From: Nitrospira sp.
Lineage (GTDB): Bacteria > Nitrospirota > Nitrospiria > Nitrospirales > Nitrospiraceae
Reading direction: 5' to 3'
NCBI GenBank assembly: GCA_025363325.1
Contig: JANYEF010000105.1
Coordinates: 1 to 7,611, forward strand
DNA length: 7,611 nt
Shown here in pieces: positions 1 to 5,468 of this stretch. The notes below the pieces were generated by a model. That model saw only the letters and a program-made list of their open reading frames with translations, did not search any database and had not been told where the DNA came from. Numbering within the stretch: the first letter of the stretch is position 1; the number at the start of each line of letters is the position of its first letter. The translations under genes were made by a program, and so were the position numbers.

Positions 1-1
1 G

Positions 2-24
2 CTCCCTCTTTCTCCTTCCTCCCC
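2..24. other. Pyrimidine-only tract at window edge
   Basis: Every base from 2 to 24 is C or T, ending in CCCC just before the first purine. It lies upstream of the first promoter and outside any gene I can support. It could be the tail of a neighbouring transcription unit or an intergenic low-complexity run; the window edge prevents a decision. Confidence 0.35.
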
Positions 25-59
25 AGCCTGTGCTGACGCTCGTGACTCTGCATTTTTCC

Positions 60-87
60 TCGACAAGATGAAATGCTGCGCTATACT
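60..87 (+). promoter_or_regulatory. Sigma70-like promoter of the PilZ pair
   Basis: A TCGACA -35 box (60-65) is separated by 16 bases from a TATACT -10 box (82-87). Transcription would begin near 94, leaving a leader of about 23 nt before the GTG at 117. This also argues against the in-frame TTG at 87, which would fall inside the -10 box. Confidence 0.6.
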
Positions 88-107
88 TGCGGTACAGTCT
101 AGAACGT

Positions 108-112
108 GGAGG
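108..112 (+). promoter_or_regulatory. Ribosome binding site fixing the first PilZ start
   Basis: GGAGG lies 4 bases before GTG 117. It selects that codon over the upstream TTG at 87, and the choice makes the two PilZ paralogues exactly the same length. Confidence 0.7.
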
Positions 113-116
113 ACCT

Positions 117-635
117 GTGAAATATCCCGTGTCTTCAAGCCTTCGACACAAAGGCAAAGCTCTCGACCTTGATGCAAACCGTGAAGTGATCACCCTCTTG
201 GGTATCAACGGCGAACCCATGGGCAACCTATCCTGGGACTTCGTTATCGACCAGATTCTGGCCTACCGTAAGCCCCCGGCGAGCCGAGAAACCAGAAATG
301 AGCCGCGCGTGACGCTCACCTTCCGTGTCAAATACACAACCCCGGAAGGTCGGCAGTTTGAAAGTCGCGCAGGCGGCATCGGCGGAGGCGGGCTCTTTAT
401 CGAAAGCCTGAGCCCCCTACCGGTCGGTACCAAGCTCGCGCTTGAATTTTCGCTACCAGAGCAGCCGTCAGAATGGATGCCGGCGAAGGGTCTTGTCGCG
501 TGGGTGTGCCCTAAGGCAGACCAATATACGTTCAGCCCTGGCATGGGGGTGCGCTTTACGGAGATTCATCCCGATATACGTAACCGCGTGCTCGAGCTGG
601 TGAAAGCCCTCCAGACCGCCGAACAGCCGGCCTAG
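117..635 (+). CDS. PilZ-domain protein, first of a tandem pair
   Basis: A cytosolic 172-residue protein of the PilZ fold, which in known members binds c-di-GMP and passes the signal to motility, secretion or exopolysaccharide machinery. Residues 11-50 form a small N-terminal module (HKGK, then LSW at 38-40 and ILAY at 47-50). The PilZ domain covers about 60-165. The RxxxR ligand motif is present (R60-N-E-P-R64), but the usual (D/N)xSxxG is replaced by GIGGGG at 87-92 before LFIES, so the Asp/Asn and Ser are both missing. A PGMGVRF motif at 141-147 is typical of the small PilZ family also found in myxobacteria. GTG 117 is chosen from the GGAGG site, the promoter position and colinearity with the neighbour. 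No effector domain is fused, so its output must come through a partner. Fold confidence is high; nucleotide binding is uncertain. Confidence 0.88.
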   Translation: MKYPVSSSLRHKGKALDLDANREVITLLGINGEPMGNLSWDFVIDQILAYRKPPASRETRNEPRVTLTFRVKYTTPEGRQFESRAGGIGGGGLFIESLSPLPVGTKLALEFSLPEQPSEWMPAKGLVAWVCPKADQYTFSPGMGVRFTEIHPDIRNRVLELVKALQTAEQPA

Positions 636-687
636 TGGCTATCCATCTACAGCCGAATCGTCCCCTGTTCAATCCAAGGACCTGACT

Positions 688-1206
688 ATGAAGTTATCTG
701 TGACCACGACGGAAGGGCATAAAGGAAAAGTCCTTGAGATGAATGCCGAACAGGAAGTGGTCACGCTTCATAGTCCCACGGGAGAACTGCTTGGCATACT
801 ATCGTGGGAAGCGGTCATTGAACAGATTCTGGCCAGCGACGACGACGCTCGATTCGCGCATGCGCGCTCTCATCCGAGAGCCCCGCTCGCCGTGAAGGTT
901 CGCTACACGACCCCGGAAGGCAAACAGTTCGACAGCTTAACCGGTGGCATCGGTGCAGGCGGGTTGTTTATTGAAAGCAGTGCTCCACTGGCTCCTGGCA
1001 CCGAGTTGTCCGTCGAGTTTGCATTGCCCGATCGTCCTTGGGAAAAACACAAGGCCACAGCGAAGGTCGCCTGGACCCGCAACAGGCCTGAACGGCATCT
1101 GCTCTTCCCAGGTATGGGCGTTCAATTTACCAACATCGATGAAAAGGCTCGCAAAGAGCTTGTCGAACTCGTCGAGGCGTTGAATCGTTCCCGCCTCGTG
1201 ACCTAA
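688..1206 (+). CDS. PilZ-domain protein, second of a tandem pair
   Basis: A 172-residue paralogue of the preceding gene that aligns to it without any gap, with about 46% identity by hand count. It has the same layout: N-terminal module 11-50 (HKGK, LSW, QILAS), RxxxR as R60-S-H-P-R64, the altered motif GIGAGG at 87-92 and PGMGVQF at 141-147. The most divergent stretches are residues 51-59 (acidic here) and 131-140. AAGGA at 676-680 lies 7 bases before ATG 688. Only 52 bases separate it from the first gene, with no promoter or terminator visible between, so co-transcription is likely. The pair looks like a tandem duplication that has diverged, which would suit two proteins with different partners or a heterodimer; that use is inference. 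Its TAA overlaps the stop of the convergent HEAT gene. Confidence 0.88.
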   Translation: MKLSVTTTEGHKGKVLEMNAEQEVVTLHSPTGELLGILSWEAVIEQILASDDDARFAHARSHPRAPLAVKVRYTTPEGKQFDSLTGGIGAGGLFIESSAPLAPGTELSVEFALPDRPWEKHKATAKVAWTRNRPERHLLFPGMGVQFTNIDEKARKELVELVEALNRSRLVT

Positions 1207-2003
1207 GTTCCCCGTTTCGCCCAGCGCCGCACTCCACTGTCAGCATCCTTCGCGACTGCCGTATCAAGCGCGGCCCTCGTACCAAGATCACTGAGCATTC
1301 CCAGACGATAAGCCGCTTCTGCTCGCACTCCAGGCGAGGGATCTTGAGCTAAACGCTCGCTGAGCCACGGAGAGACCGGCCCCCCGCCCCATTCACCCAC
1401 CGTCGCCACAATCCCCTGACGAACCTCCGCATCGGAGTCATGCCCTGCTTCGACGAGCCCAGGAACCAAATGACTTGAGTCGGCTTGCAACAATGCCCGC
1501 ACCGCCGCCCGTCTAATCGTCACATCCGAAGATCGCAGTAAGCCTACGACGGGCTCCAGCAATCGGGAGCCCGGTTCGATCTCGCCAATCGCCACCCCCC
1601 CCGCCTGCCGGACCGATTCGACAGGATCTTCCAGCGCCTGGGTCAACAGGGCAACCACTCCATCAGTGGCTATGGGCTTCATTCGTCCCATGGCCAACAC
1701 CGCCGCTTCTCGGACTACTGCTGCCGGATCGTGGATGAGCGGGAGAATGGAGTCTATAGCTCGTGGATCGCCGATCTTGCCGAGGGATTCTGCAGCCGTC
1801 CGCCGTACCTCTGGCCCCTCATCGCGGAGCAACTCCAGCAAGAGTAAGACCGCACGCTCCTTCGATGAAGGTGGAGAATCCTGGACACAACCAGCGAGAC
1901 AGAGGACTGGCAGGACGACTGCATACCCTATGGTACGAGAGGCAGTGCGACAGAGCTGGGTACAGGTATCGGGCAGGCTGATGAAGACCGCGCCCCAGCT
2001 CAC
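1203..2003 (-). CDS. HEAT-repeat lipoprotein coupled to tatA
   Basis: A 266-residue protein with a probable lipoprotein signal: Arg20 and Arg23, a hydrophobic stretch from about 25 to 38, and a lipobox LAGC with Cys39 as the lipidated residue. The rest is an all-helical scaffold of about seven HEAT (PBS-lyase-like) repeats, marked by VR/IR at 66, 97, 131, 163, 194, 226 and 258, a period of about 32 residues. HEAT arrays normally bind proteins; no enzyme motif is visible. The only plausible start is GTG 2003, which overlaps the tatA stop as GTGA. No clear Shine-Dalgarno precedes it, so translation probably depends on ribosomes finishing tatA. The Cys is followed by V-Q-D, with no Asp at +2, so outer-membrane sorting is possible under E. 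coli rules. The long region before the hydrophobic core is unusual. The partner is unknown. Confidence 0.82.
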   Translation of the reverse strand: MSWGAVFISLPDTCTQLCRTASRTIGYAVVLPVLCLAGCVQDSPPSSKERAVLLLLELLRDEGPEVRRTAAESLGKIGDPRAIDSILPLIHDPAAVVREAAVLAMGRMKPIATDGVVALLTQALEDPVESVRQAGGVAIGEIEPGSRLLEPVVGLLRSSDVTIRRAAVRALLQADSSHLVPGLVEAGHDSDAEVRQGIVATVGEWGGGPVSPWLSERLAQDPSPGVRAEAAYRLGMLSDLGTRAALDTAVAKDADSGVRRWAKRGT

Positions 2004-2818
2004 GTTTGCTTAGGCGGCTCTTCGTGTAAAACAGGCAGTTCTTTGGCCGCTTCGATGGATTGCCGGAATTCTTTCTGGGCAGAATCCATCTCAGCTTGGA
2101 TTGTGCGTAACTCGGGATCAACCGAATTGCGGACATCGGCGACGGCCTGCTTGAACGTCCGCAATGCATCGCCAAGTCCTTCTCCCAAGCTTTGCATGTC
2201 ATCTGGGGATACACCGGTTGGCTGCGCGGCCTTGGCCTTCATCGCCGCCTGCTGCGCCTGCACACGGGCCACGGCATCCTTGTTGACGATGGCCGACGGA
2301 CGTTTCACTACTGGCGTTGCCTGGGCGCCCGCGGGAAGAGGTGGGTACTGCGCCCGCATCATCGGCGTCGGAGCAGCCGCGCGTTCTTCCATTGTGAGAG
2401 GCTGCTGACCCTGTCCCGTCGATTGGGCTGAGACTGACTGAGCAGCCGTGGATGTCATCGTCCGAGCCGGCTGTGGCGGGGCTGCCATGTTGTACATCAA
2501 GGCGGCGGTGGTCCCGGGAGTCAGTTCCGGCCCCGGCGTATAGGGTGCCGTGGGCTTCGGAGCGGCGGGAGTCTGTCCCGGTGTAACCGTCGCTGCCAGC
2601 GGTGCAGCCTGGACCGTTGATGGGACTTGCATGGGTGCCGGTTGATTCGTTTCGGGCGGTGCCGCATCCGGCGGGGGAATATCGTTCACTTCCCTCTTGA
2701 ACCCTCTGAGCGCTTTACCGACTCCTTCACCGATTTGCGGGAGCTTTCCCGCCCCGAAAATGATGAGGACAATGACGAGGATAATGATCAGTTCCGAGAT
2801 CCCCATGGTACCAAACAT
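2000..2818 (-). CDS. tatA: TatA-family translocase subunit with long C-terminal extension
   Basis: The pore-forming-type component of the twin-arginine pathway, which exports folded proteins across the inner membrane with TatC. Residues 6-21 are one membrane helix (GISELIIILVIVLIIF, with Glu9), followed by the FGAGKLP hinge (21-27) and an amphipathic helix (28-47) with Phe40 in the conserved FK position. Typical TatA has under 100 residues; this has 272. Residues 48-205 are a Pro/Ala/Thr/Gln-rich linker, and 210-229 repeat the amphipathic helix (GEGLGDALRTFK against GEGVGKALRGFK; 11 of 19 identical), followed by a charged helix to about 262. AAGGA (complement of 2827-2831) lies 8 bases before ATG 2818. 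The HEAT lipoprotein follows through a GTGA overlap. No tatB or tatC is in the window, so the split between TatA-like and TatB-like roles is unresolved. Confidence 0.9.
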   Translation of the reverse strand: MFGTMGISELIIILVIVLIIFGAGKLPQIGEGVGKALRGFKREVNDIPPPDAAPPETNQPAPMQVPSTVQAAPLAATVTPGQTPAAPKPTAPYTPGPELTPGTTAALMYNMAAPPQPARTMTSTAAQSVSAQSTGQGQQPLTMEERAAAPTPMMRAQYPPLPAGAQATPVVKRPSAIVNKDAVARVQAQQAAMKAKAAQPTGVSPDDMQSLGEGLGDALRTFKQAVADVRNSVDPELRTIQAEMDSAQKEFRQSIEAAKELPVLHEEPPKQT

Positions 2819-2886
2819 GGCGTGATTCCTTTTCCCTTGTTCCGGTAAATCGCCGTCGGCCTTGCCTGTTTGAGAATCGAATCAAC

Positions 2887-2914
2887 TTTATAGGCCAGTA
2901 GGAGGCACTGTCAA
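2887..2914 (-). promoter_or_regulatory. Strong sigma70-like promoter of tatA
   Basis: On the minus strand a perfect TTGACA (2914-2909) is followed after 16 bases by TATAAA (2892-2887). Transcription would start near 2880, giving a leader of about 62 nt before the tatA ATG. It is the best promoter match in the window and lies next to the repeat element starting at 2931. Confidence 0.72.
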
Positions 2915-2930
2915 GGAATGGAGAATGGCT

Positions 2931-3136
2931 TAGCAGGCTGCTGAAAAACCATTTCGCCACAGTAGAACTTCGATAGCCTGCTGTGTCAGGCAGAAGTGGG
3001 GAGCCTCCCTGCAGGATGCTCAAAAAGCCCGTCCAGCAAGGCCGCAGCGAGCGAAGAGGCGAGGCGTACGCTTCGGTACGTTGAGCCTCTGAGCGAAGCG
3101 AGAACGCAGCTGGAGGACTTTTTCAGCATCCTGCTA
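2931..3136. repeat. Repeat element with inverted TAGCAGG...GAAAAA ends
   Basis: The left end reads TAGCAGGCTGCTGAAAAA (2931-2948). The complement of the right end (3136-3119) reads TAGCAGGATGCTGAAAAA, a 17/18 match in inverted orientation. Between them lie a small hairpin (GCCTG 2976-2980 with CAGGC 2987-2991) and a nested copy starting at 3011. The element fills the gap between the M24 peptidase and the tatA promoter and contributes the peptidase stop codon. I associate such sequences with Nitrospira intergenic repeats, from memory only. It encodes no transposase, so it would be a REP- or MITE-like passive element. It could also act as a terminator for the peptidase transcript. Confidence 0.65.
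3011..3134. repeat. 124-bp imperfect palindrome nested in the repeat
   Basis: The arms are GCAGGATGCTCAAAAAGCCC (3011-3030, continuing to CCAGC at 3036) and the complement of 3109-3134, differing by a few substitutions and one indel. The interior is also partly self-complementary: GAGGC at 3056-3060 can pair with GCCTC at 3085-3089 around a CGTACGCTTCGGTACG core that includes the stable-loop sequence CTTCGG. A single RNA from either strand could therefore fold into one long hairpin. Confidence 0.65.
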
Positions 3137-4342
3137 GAAGAGCGGTACGATCTCGCTCTGCAAGGGCAGCCCAAACACCAACGCCTCGCGCTCAGCGAGG
3201 TACACGTCCAGTTCGCTCCGGATCCCAAACTCGCCTGGCAGGTAGATCCCTGGCTCGATAGAAAAGCAGGTTCTTGGCATCAGGCGGCGGGTGTCCTGCG
3301 TCTCCAAGCCATCGATATTGGCTCCGTTTCCATGCACCTCTTCGCCGATCGAATGGCCCGTACGATGGACGAACTGATCGCCATAATTGCCACGTTGGAT
3401 GACCTGCCTGCAGGCGTTGTCGACTTCCCAGCCGAATGGGCGATGGCCGGCAGCTATTTCTGTCCGGACAAAGGCCAAGGCCGCGTCCCGTCCCTGCCGG
3501 ACCAAGTCGAAAATCTCGCGATGTTTCACCGGCACCGTCTGACCGACATAGCCGGTCCAGGTGATATCGGCGTAGACCGAACCGGCCTCCGCTCGTTTGG
3601 CCCAGAGATCGATCAAGAGCAATGCATCGCGGGTGACCTCGGCAGACCCCGTCGCTGGCGGACCATAATGAGGGTCGGCACTGTGGGCATTCACGGCGGC
3701 GATCGGTGCACTCGACGTGACCATCCCGGCATCGTGTATACGAGCCAGAATAAACTGCTGCACTCCATATTCAGTGAGACACCGCCCTTGCGTGATCGCC
3801 TCATGCACATGGCTGAACGTCTCATCAACGATGCGCCGGAGCGCCGCGGCGGCGTACTGATGCGACTCGAGTTGATGGTCCGTCCAGCGGGCTTCAAACG
3901 TCTGAATCAAGTCCGCTGAACTGACCACCTCGACGTCGTAACTTCTGATCAGCTCGATCGTGCCGGCATCCACGCGAGACACGTAGGGAACCGCGTTCAG
4001 CGGGGAATACTGCATGGCGACACGGAGGCCGCCAGCGAGCAGGCGTGCAAGGATCTGCCGTTGCTGCTCCCACGACACATAGAAGTCAGCCTGTCCCGGC
4101 AATGTATCTAGTACGTGCGGCTCAATGCGATGCAACAGCTTGACAGGAACCCCCTGCGCCGGAATCCAGTAGTACCATCGCCTTGTCACATGGAGGGTAG
4201 GATCGAGCTGGAGTATGCGATAGGCGAGGGGGTCGCTTCCGCGGAAATCGTAGAAGAGCCAGCCGTCGATCTCGGCAGCACGCAGGGCCTGTTGTATCTC
4301 GCTGATACGCTGGTGTACGGCCGTGGTCATGGTGGAGGGCAT
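3134..4342 (-). CDS. M24-family metallopeptidase (Xaa-Pro aminopeptidase/prolidase type)
   Basis: A cytosolic 402-residue enzyme expected to cleave peptides next to proline. Residues 1-150 form a creatinase-type N-terminal domain and 155-395 the pita-bread catalytic domain. All five metal ligands are visible: D245 (LLLIDLWAK), D259 (VYADITWTG), H330 in HRTGHSIG, E363 (SIEPGIY) and E377 (IRSELDVYL). The supporting His residues H225 (DPHYGP) and H337 (EVHGNG) are also present. Length and domain order fit the PepP/PepQ group, but Xaa-Pro aminopeptidase and prolidase cannot be separated by eye. No signal peptide is seen. Two starts are possible, ATG 4342 and ATG 4330, neither with a good Shine-Dalgarno; a putative -10 box covers the first, which favours 4330. 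The TAG stop lies within the adjacent repeat element, yet the C-terminus looks complete. Confidence 0.9.
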   Translation of the reverse strand: MPSTMTTAVHQRISEIQQALRAAEIDGWLFYDFRGSDPLAYRILQLDPTLHVTRRWYYWIPAQGVPVKLLHRIEPHVLDTLPGQADFYVSWEQQRQILARLLAGGLRVAMQYSPLNAVPYVSRVDAGTIELIRSYDVEVVSSADLIQTFEARWTDHQLESHQYAAAALRRIVDETFSHVHEAITQGRCLTEYGVQQFILARIHDAGMVTSSAPIAAVNAHSADPHYGPPATGSAEVTRDALLLIDLWAKRAEAGSVYADITWTGYVGQTVPVKHREIFDLVRQGRDAALAFVRTEIAAGHRPFGWEVDNACRQVIQRGNYGDQFVHRTGHSIGEEVHGNGANIDGLETQDTRRLMPRTCFSIEPGIYLPGEFGIRSELDVYLAEREALVFGLPLQSEIVPLF

Positions 4343-4369
4343 CTTATCGTCGGGCTCTCAAGCCGTCAA
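4341..4369 (-). promoter_or_regulatory. Possible promoter of the M24 peptidase
   Basis: On the minus strand TTGACG (4369-4364) is followed after 17 bases by TAAGAT (4346-4341). The -10 box overlaps ATG 4342. Transcription would start near 4334, only about 4 nt before ATG 4330. The -10 match is 4 of 6, so the call is tentative. Confidence 0.35.
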
Positions 4370-4396
4370 TGAGACGTCTGTTGAAATCGGCGGTCA

Positions 4397-4405
4397 TGCT
4401 ACAAT
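4397..4405 (+). promoter_or_regulatory. Possible extended -10 promoter, divergent from the peptidase
   Basis: TGCTACAAT is an extended -10 box (TGn plus a 5/6 TATAAT match) with only a poor -35 at the proper distance. Transcription would start at about 4412, directly at ATG 4413, so the following gene may be leaderless. Confidence 0.35.
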
Positions 4406-4412
4406 GCGCACC

Positions 4413-4877
4413 ATGGCTGTCGAGCATGCATCAGAGCCTTCTCAATTCCGGGTGACGTTGTTTGTCGGACCGCAACCAGTGGAGGGAAGACCCTTCACCT
4501 TCTCTTGTGTATTCAATGTCAAGAAACGGAGTTGGAAGGGCGGGATCCAGGTCGCCACCGAGATCGCTCAGAGCCAGATCGATACGCTCAACACCGACGT
4601 GGGTTTCTCCAGCTGGTTGACCCAGGCCCTGATCGATGTCTCGGATCAAGATGGCCCATCTCATGAGGAACGTGCCCATGAGCTGTTTATTCAAGCAGTC
4701 TGTTGGTGCAAGCTGGACCTGGCGTTGCAATCCGGCATCACTCAAGAGAACCAATGTCTCGCAGCCGACATATGGATCTCTGAAGTCAGAGACACCGTGA
4801 TCAGGCGGACGAACTTCATCACGTCCTACATTACGTCTGAACTGGACCTCGTTCCGAGAGACGCCACCGCTCCATAA
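4413..4877 (+). CDS. Conserved-looking hypothetical protein, unrecognised
   Basis: A 154-residue soluble protein that I do not recognise. It has no signal peptide or membrane segment. Residues 12-40 look like beta strands (FRVTLFVGP, then FTFSCVFNVKKRSW); 45-75 and 84-145 look mostly helical, with an acidic stretch at 72-91 and a CWC motif at 97-99. Other cysteines are at 32 and 115; the spacing does not match a known metal site. Several in-frame starts exist: 4323 (inside the divergent peptidase gene), 4404 and 4413. None has a clear Shine-Dalgarno; 4413 is preferred because the putative -10 box covers 4404. Base composition and codon use look like the neighbours, so it is probably a real gene. 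It stands alone between a divergent gene and a new promoter. Confidence 0.65.
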   Translation: MAVEHASEPSQFRVTLFVGPQPVEGRPFTFSCVFNVKKRSWKGGIQVATEIAQSQIDTLNTDVGFSSWLTQALIDVSDQDGPSHEERAHELFIQAVCWCKLDLALQSGITQENQCLAADIWISEVRDTVIRRTNFITSYITSELDLVPRDATAP

Positions 4878-4884
4878 GAAAGAC

Positions 4885-4898
4885 CGCCCACGCGGGCG
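4885..4898 (+). terminator. Weak terminator-like hairpin after the hypothetical gene
   Basis: CGCCC (4885-4889) can pair with GGGCG (4894-4898) across a 4-base loop, 7 bases after the stop codon. Only a TTT run follows, after further G-rich sequence, so it is not a strong intrinsic terminator. Confidence 0.3.
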
Positions 4899-4909
4899 CG
4901 GCAGGGGGT

Positions 4910-4937
4910 TTGCAATCAGAGTTGAATTTGTTATAAC
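4910..4937 (+). promoter_or_regulatory. Promoter of the exported protein / C26 hydrolase pair
   Basis: TTGCAA (4910-4915), a 16-base spacer and TATAAC (4932-4937), with TG at 4929-4930 making it an extended -10. The start would be near 4944, giving a leader of about 76 nt. The leader contains TGAGCG (4959-4964) and CGCTCA (4984-4989), which could pair as a 6-bp stem around 19 bases. Confidence 0.6.
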
Positions 4938-5005
4938 CCCACTACCTTGAATCGTGGGTGAGCGCCCTGGAGTTATCCACTGCCGCTCAGCTCACTCTGT
5001 TGAAG

Positions 5006-5012
5006 AAGGAGG
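5006..5012 (+). promoter_or_regulatory. Ribosome binding site fixing the exported-protein start
   Basis: AAGGAGG is 7 bases before GTG 5020 and 13 before the in-frame ATG 5026, favouring the GTG. An in-frame GTG at 4954 lacks such a site and would add residues with no signal-peptide character. Confidence 0.75.
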
Positions 5013-5019
5013 ATTATCT

Positions 5020-5466
5020 GTGAACATGTATACATCTTCATCCAATCGCCCCCGTGAGGCTTCCAGTTTCAAACTGGTGGCAGCATTCCTGCTCATGGCC
5101 CTGTGCACCGTTACGATGGTGCCATCGGCGTGGAGTCAAGAAAACGTAGCCCCCCCGTCGAACGAGAGTTCCGAGGGCGGAAGCGCGTCAAGCGCGGGTA
5201 TGCAGGTCGCAGCCGGTTTCTCCACCTTACTGTATCTTCCCGTGAAGGCGGCCTTCGCCATCGGAGGAGGGATTGTCGGAGGACTCGCCTATGCGTTTTC
5301 CGGCGGGAATGAACAAGCGGCCAAAAGCATTTGGGATACCAGTCTCTACGGCACCTACCTCATTACCCCCGATCACCTGCAAGGAAATCGGCCTATCCGG
5401 TTCCTGGGGGTCGCCGATTCGAACGATGCGTCGACGCCAGCCCCTGCTCAGGAGCCTATCCGCTAG
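5020..5466 (+). CDS. Small exported glycine-rich protein, function unknown
   Basis: A 148-residue protein with a clear Sec signal peptide: Arg10, Arg12 and Lys18, a hydrophobic core at 19-36, and an AWS|Q cleavage site after Ser39. The mature part starts with a Ser/Gly/Glu-rich spacer (40-60), then a hydrophobic stretch at 63-96 rich in small residues (AIGGGIVGGLAYAFSGG), resembling a glycine zipper or a tightly packed membrane helix. A polar segment at 100-130 (WDTSLYGTYLITPDHL, then RPIRFLG) looks conserved-domain-like; I have an impression of similar exported proteins in environmental bacteria but no family name. The tail is Pro/Ala-rich. It is the first gene after the promoter at 4910-4937 and ends 2 bases before the C26 hydrolase. 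Location is probably periplasm or an envelope membrane. Confidence 0.75.
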   Translation: MNMYTSSSNRPREASSFKLVAAFLLMALCTVTMVPSAWSQENVAPPSNESSEGGSASSAGMQVAAGFSTLLYLPVKAAFAIGGGIVGGLAYAFSGGNEQAAKSIWDTSLYGTYLITPDHLQGNRPIRFLGVADSNDASTPAPAQEPIR

Positions 5467-5468
5467 CC

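Noticed and set aside
1666..2013. Plus-strand frame of 115 codons opposite the HEAT gene
   Set aside because: The opposite strand encodes a regular HEAT array with a lipobox; this frame shows no independent support.
2043..2408. Plus-strand frame of 121 codons rich in Ala and Cys opposite tatA
   Set aside because: Shadow of the Ala/Pro-rich TatA linker; no start signal or recognisable domain.
2996..3919. Open frame of 307 codons on the plus strand opposite the M24 peptidase
   Set aside because: It crosses the repeat element and lies antisense to a gene with complete catalytic residues; its translation shows no domain, and it is explained by codon bias of the opposite strand.
4973..4981. TTATCCACT, one mismatch from a DnaA box
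   Set aside because: A single imperfect box in a 5' leader, with no cluster, AT-rich region or dnaA/dnaN nearby; not an origin.
5026..5035. Perfect 10-bp palindrome ATGTATACAT at the start of the exported-protein gene
   Set aside because: Lies within the first codons, is short enough to occur by chance, and has no second copy to suggest an operator.
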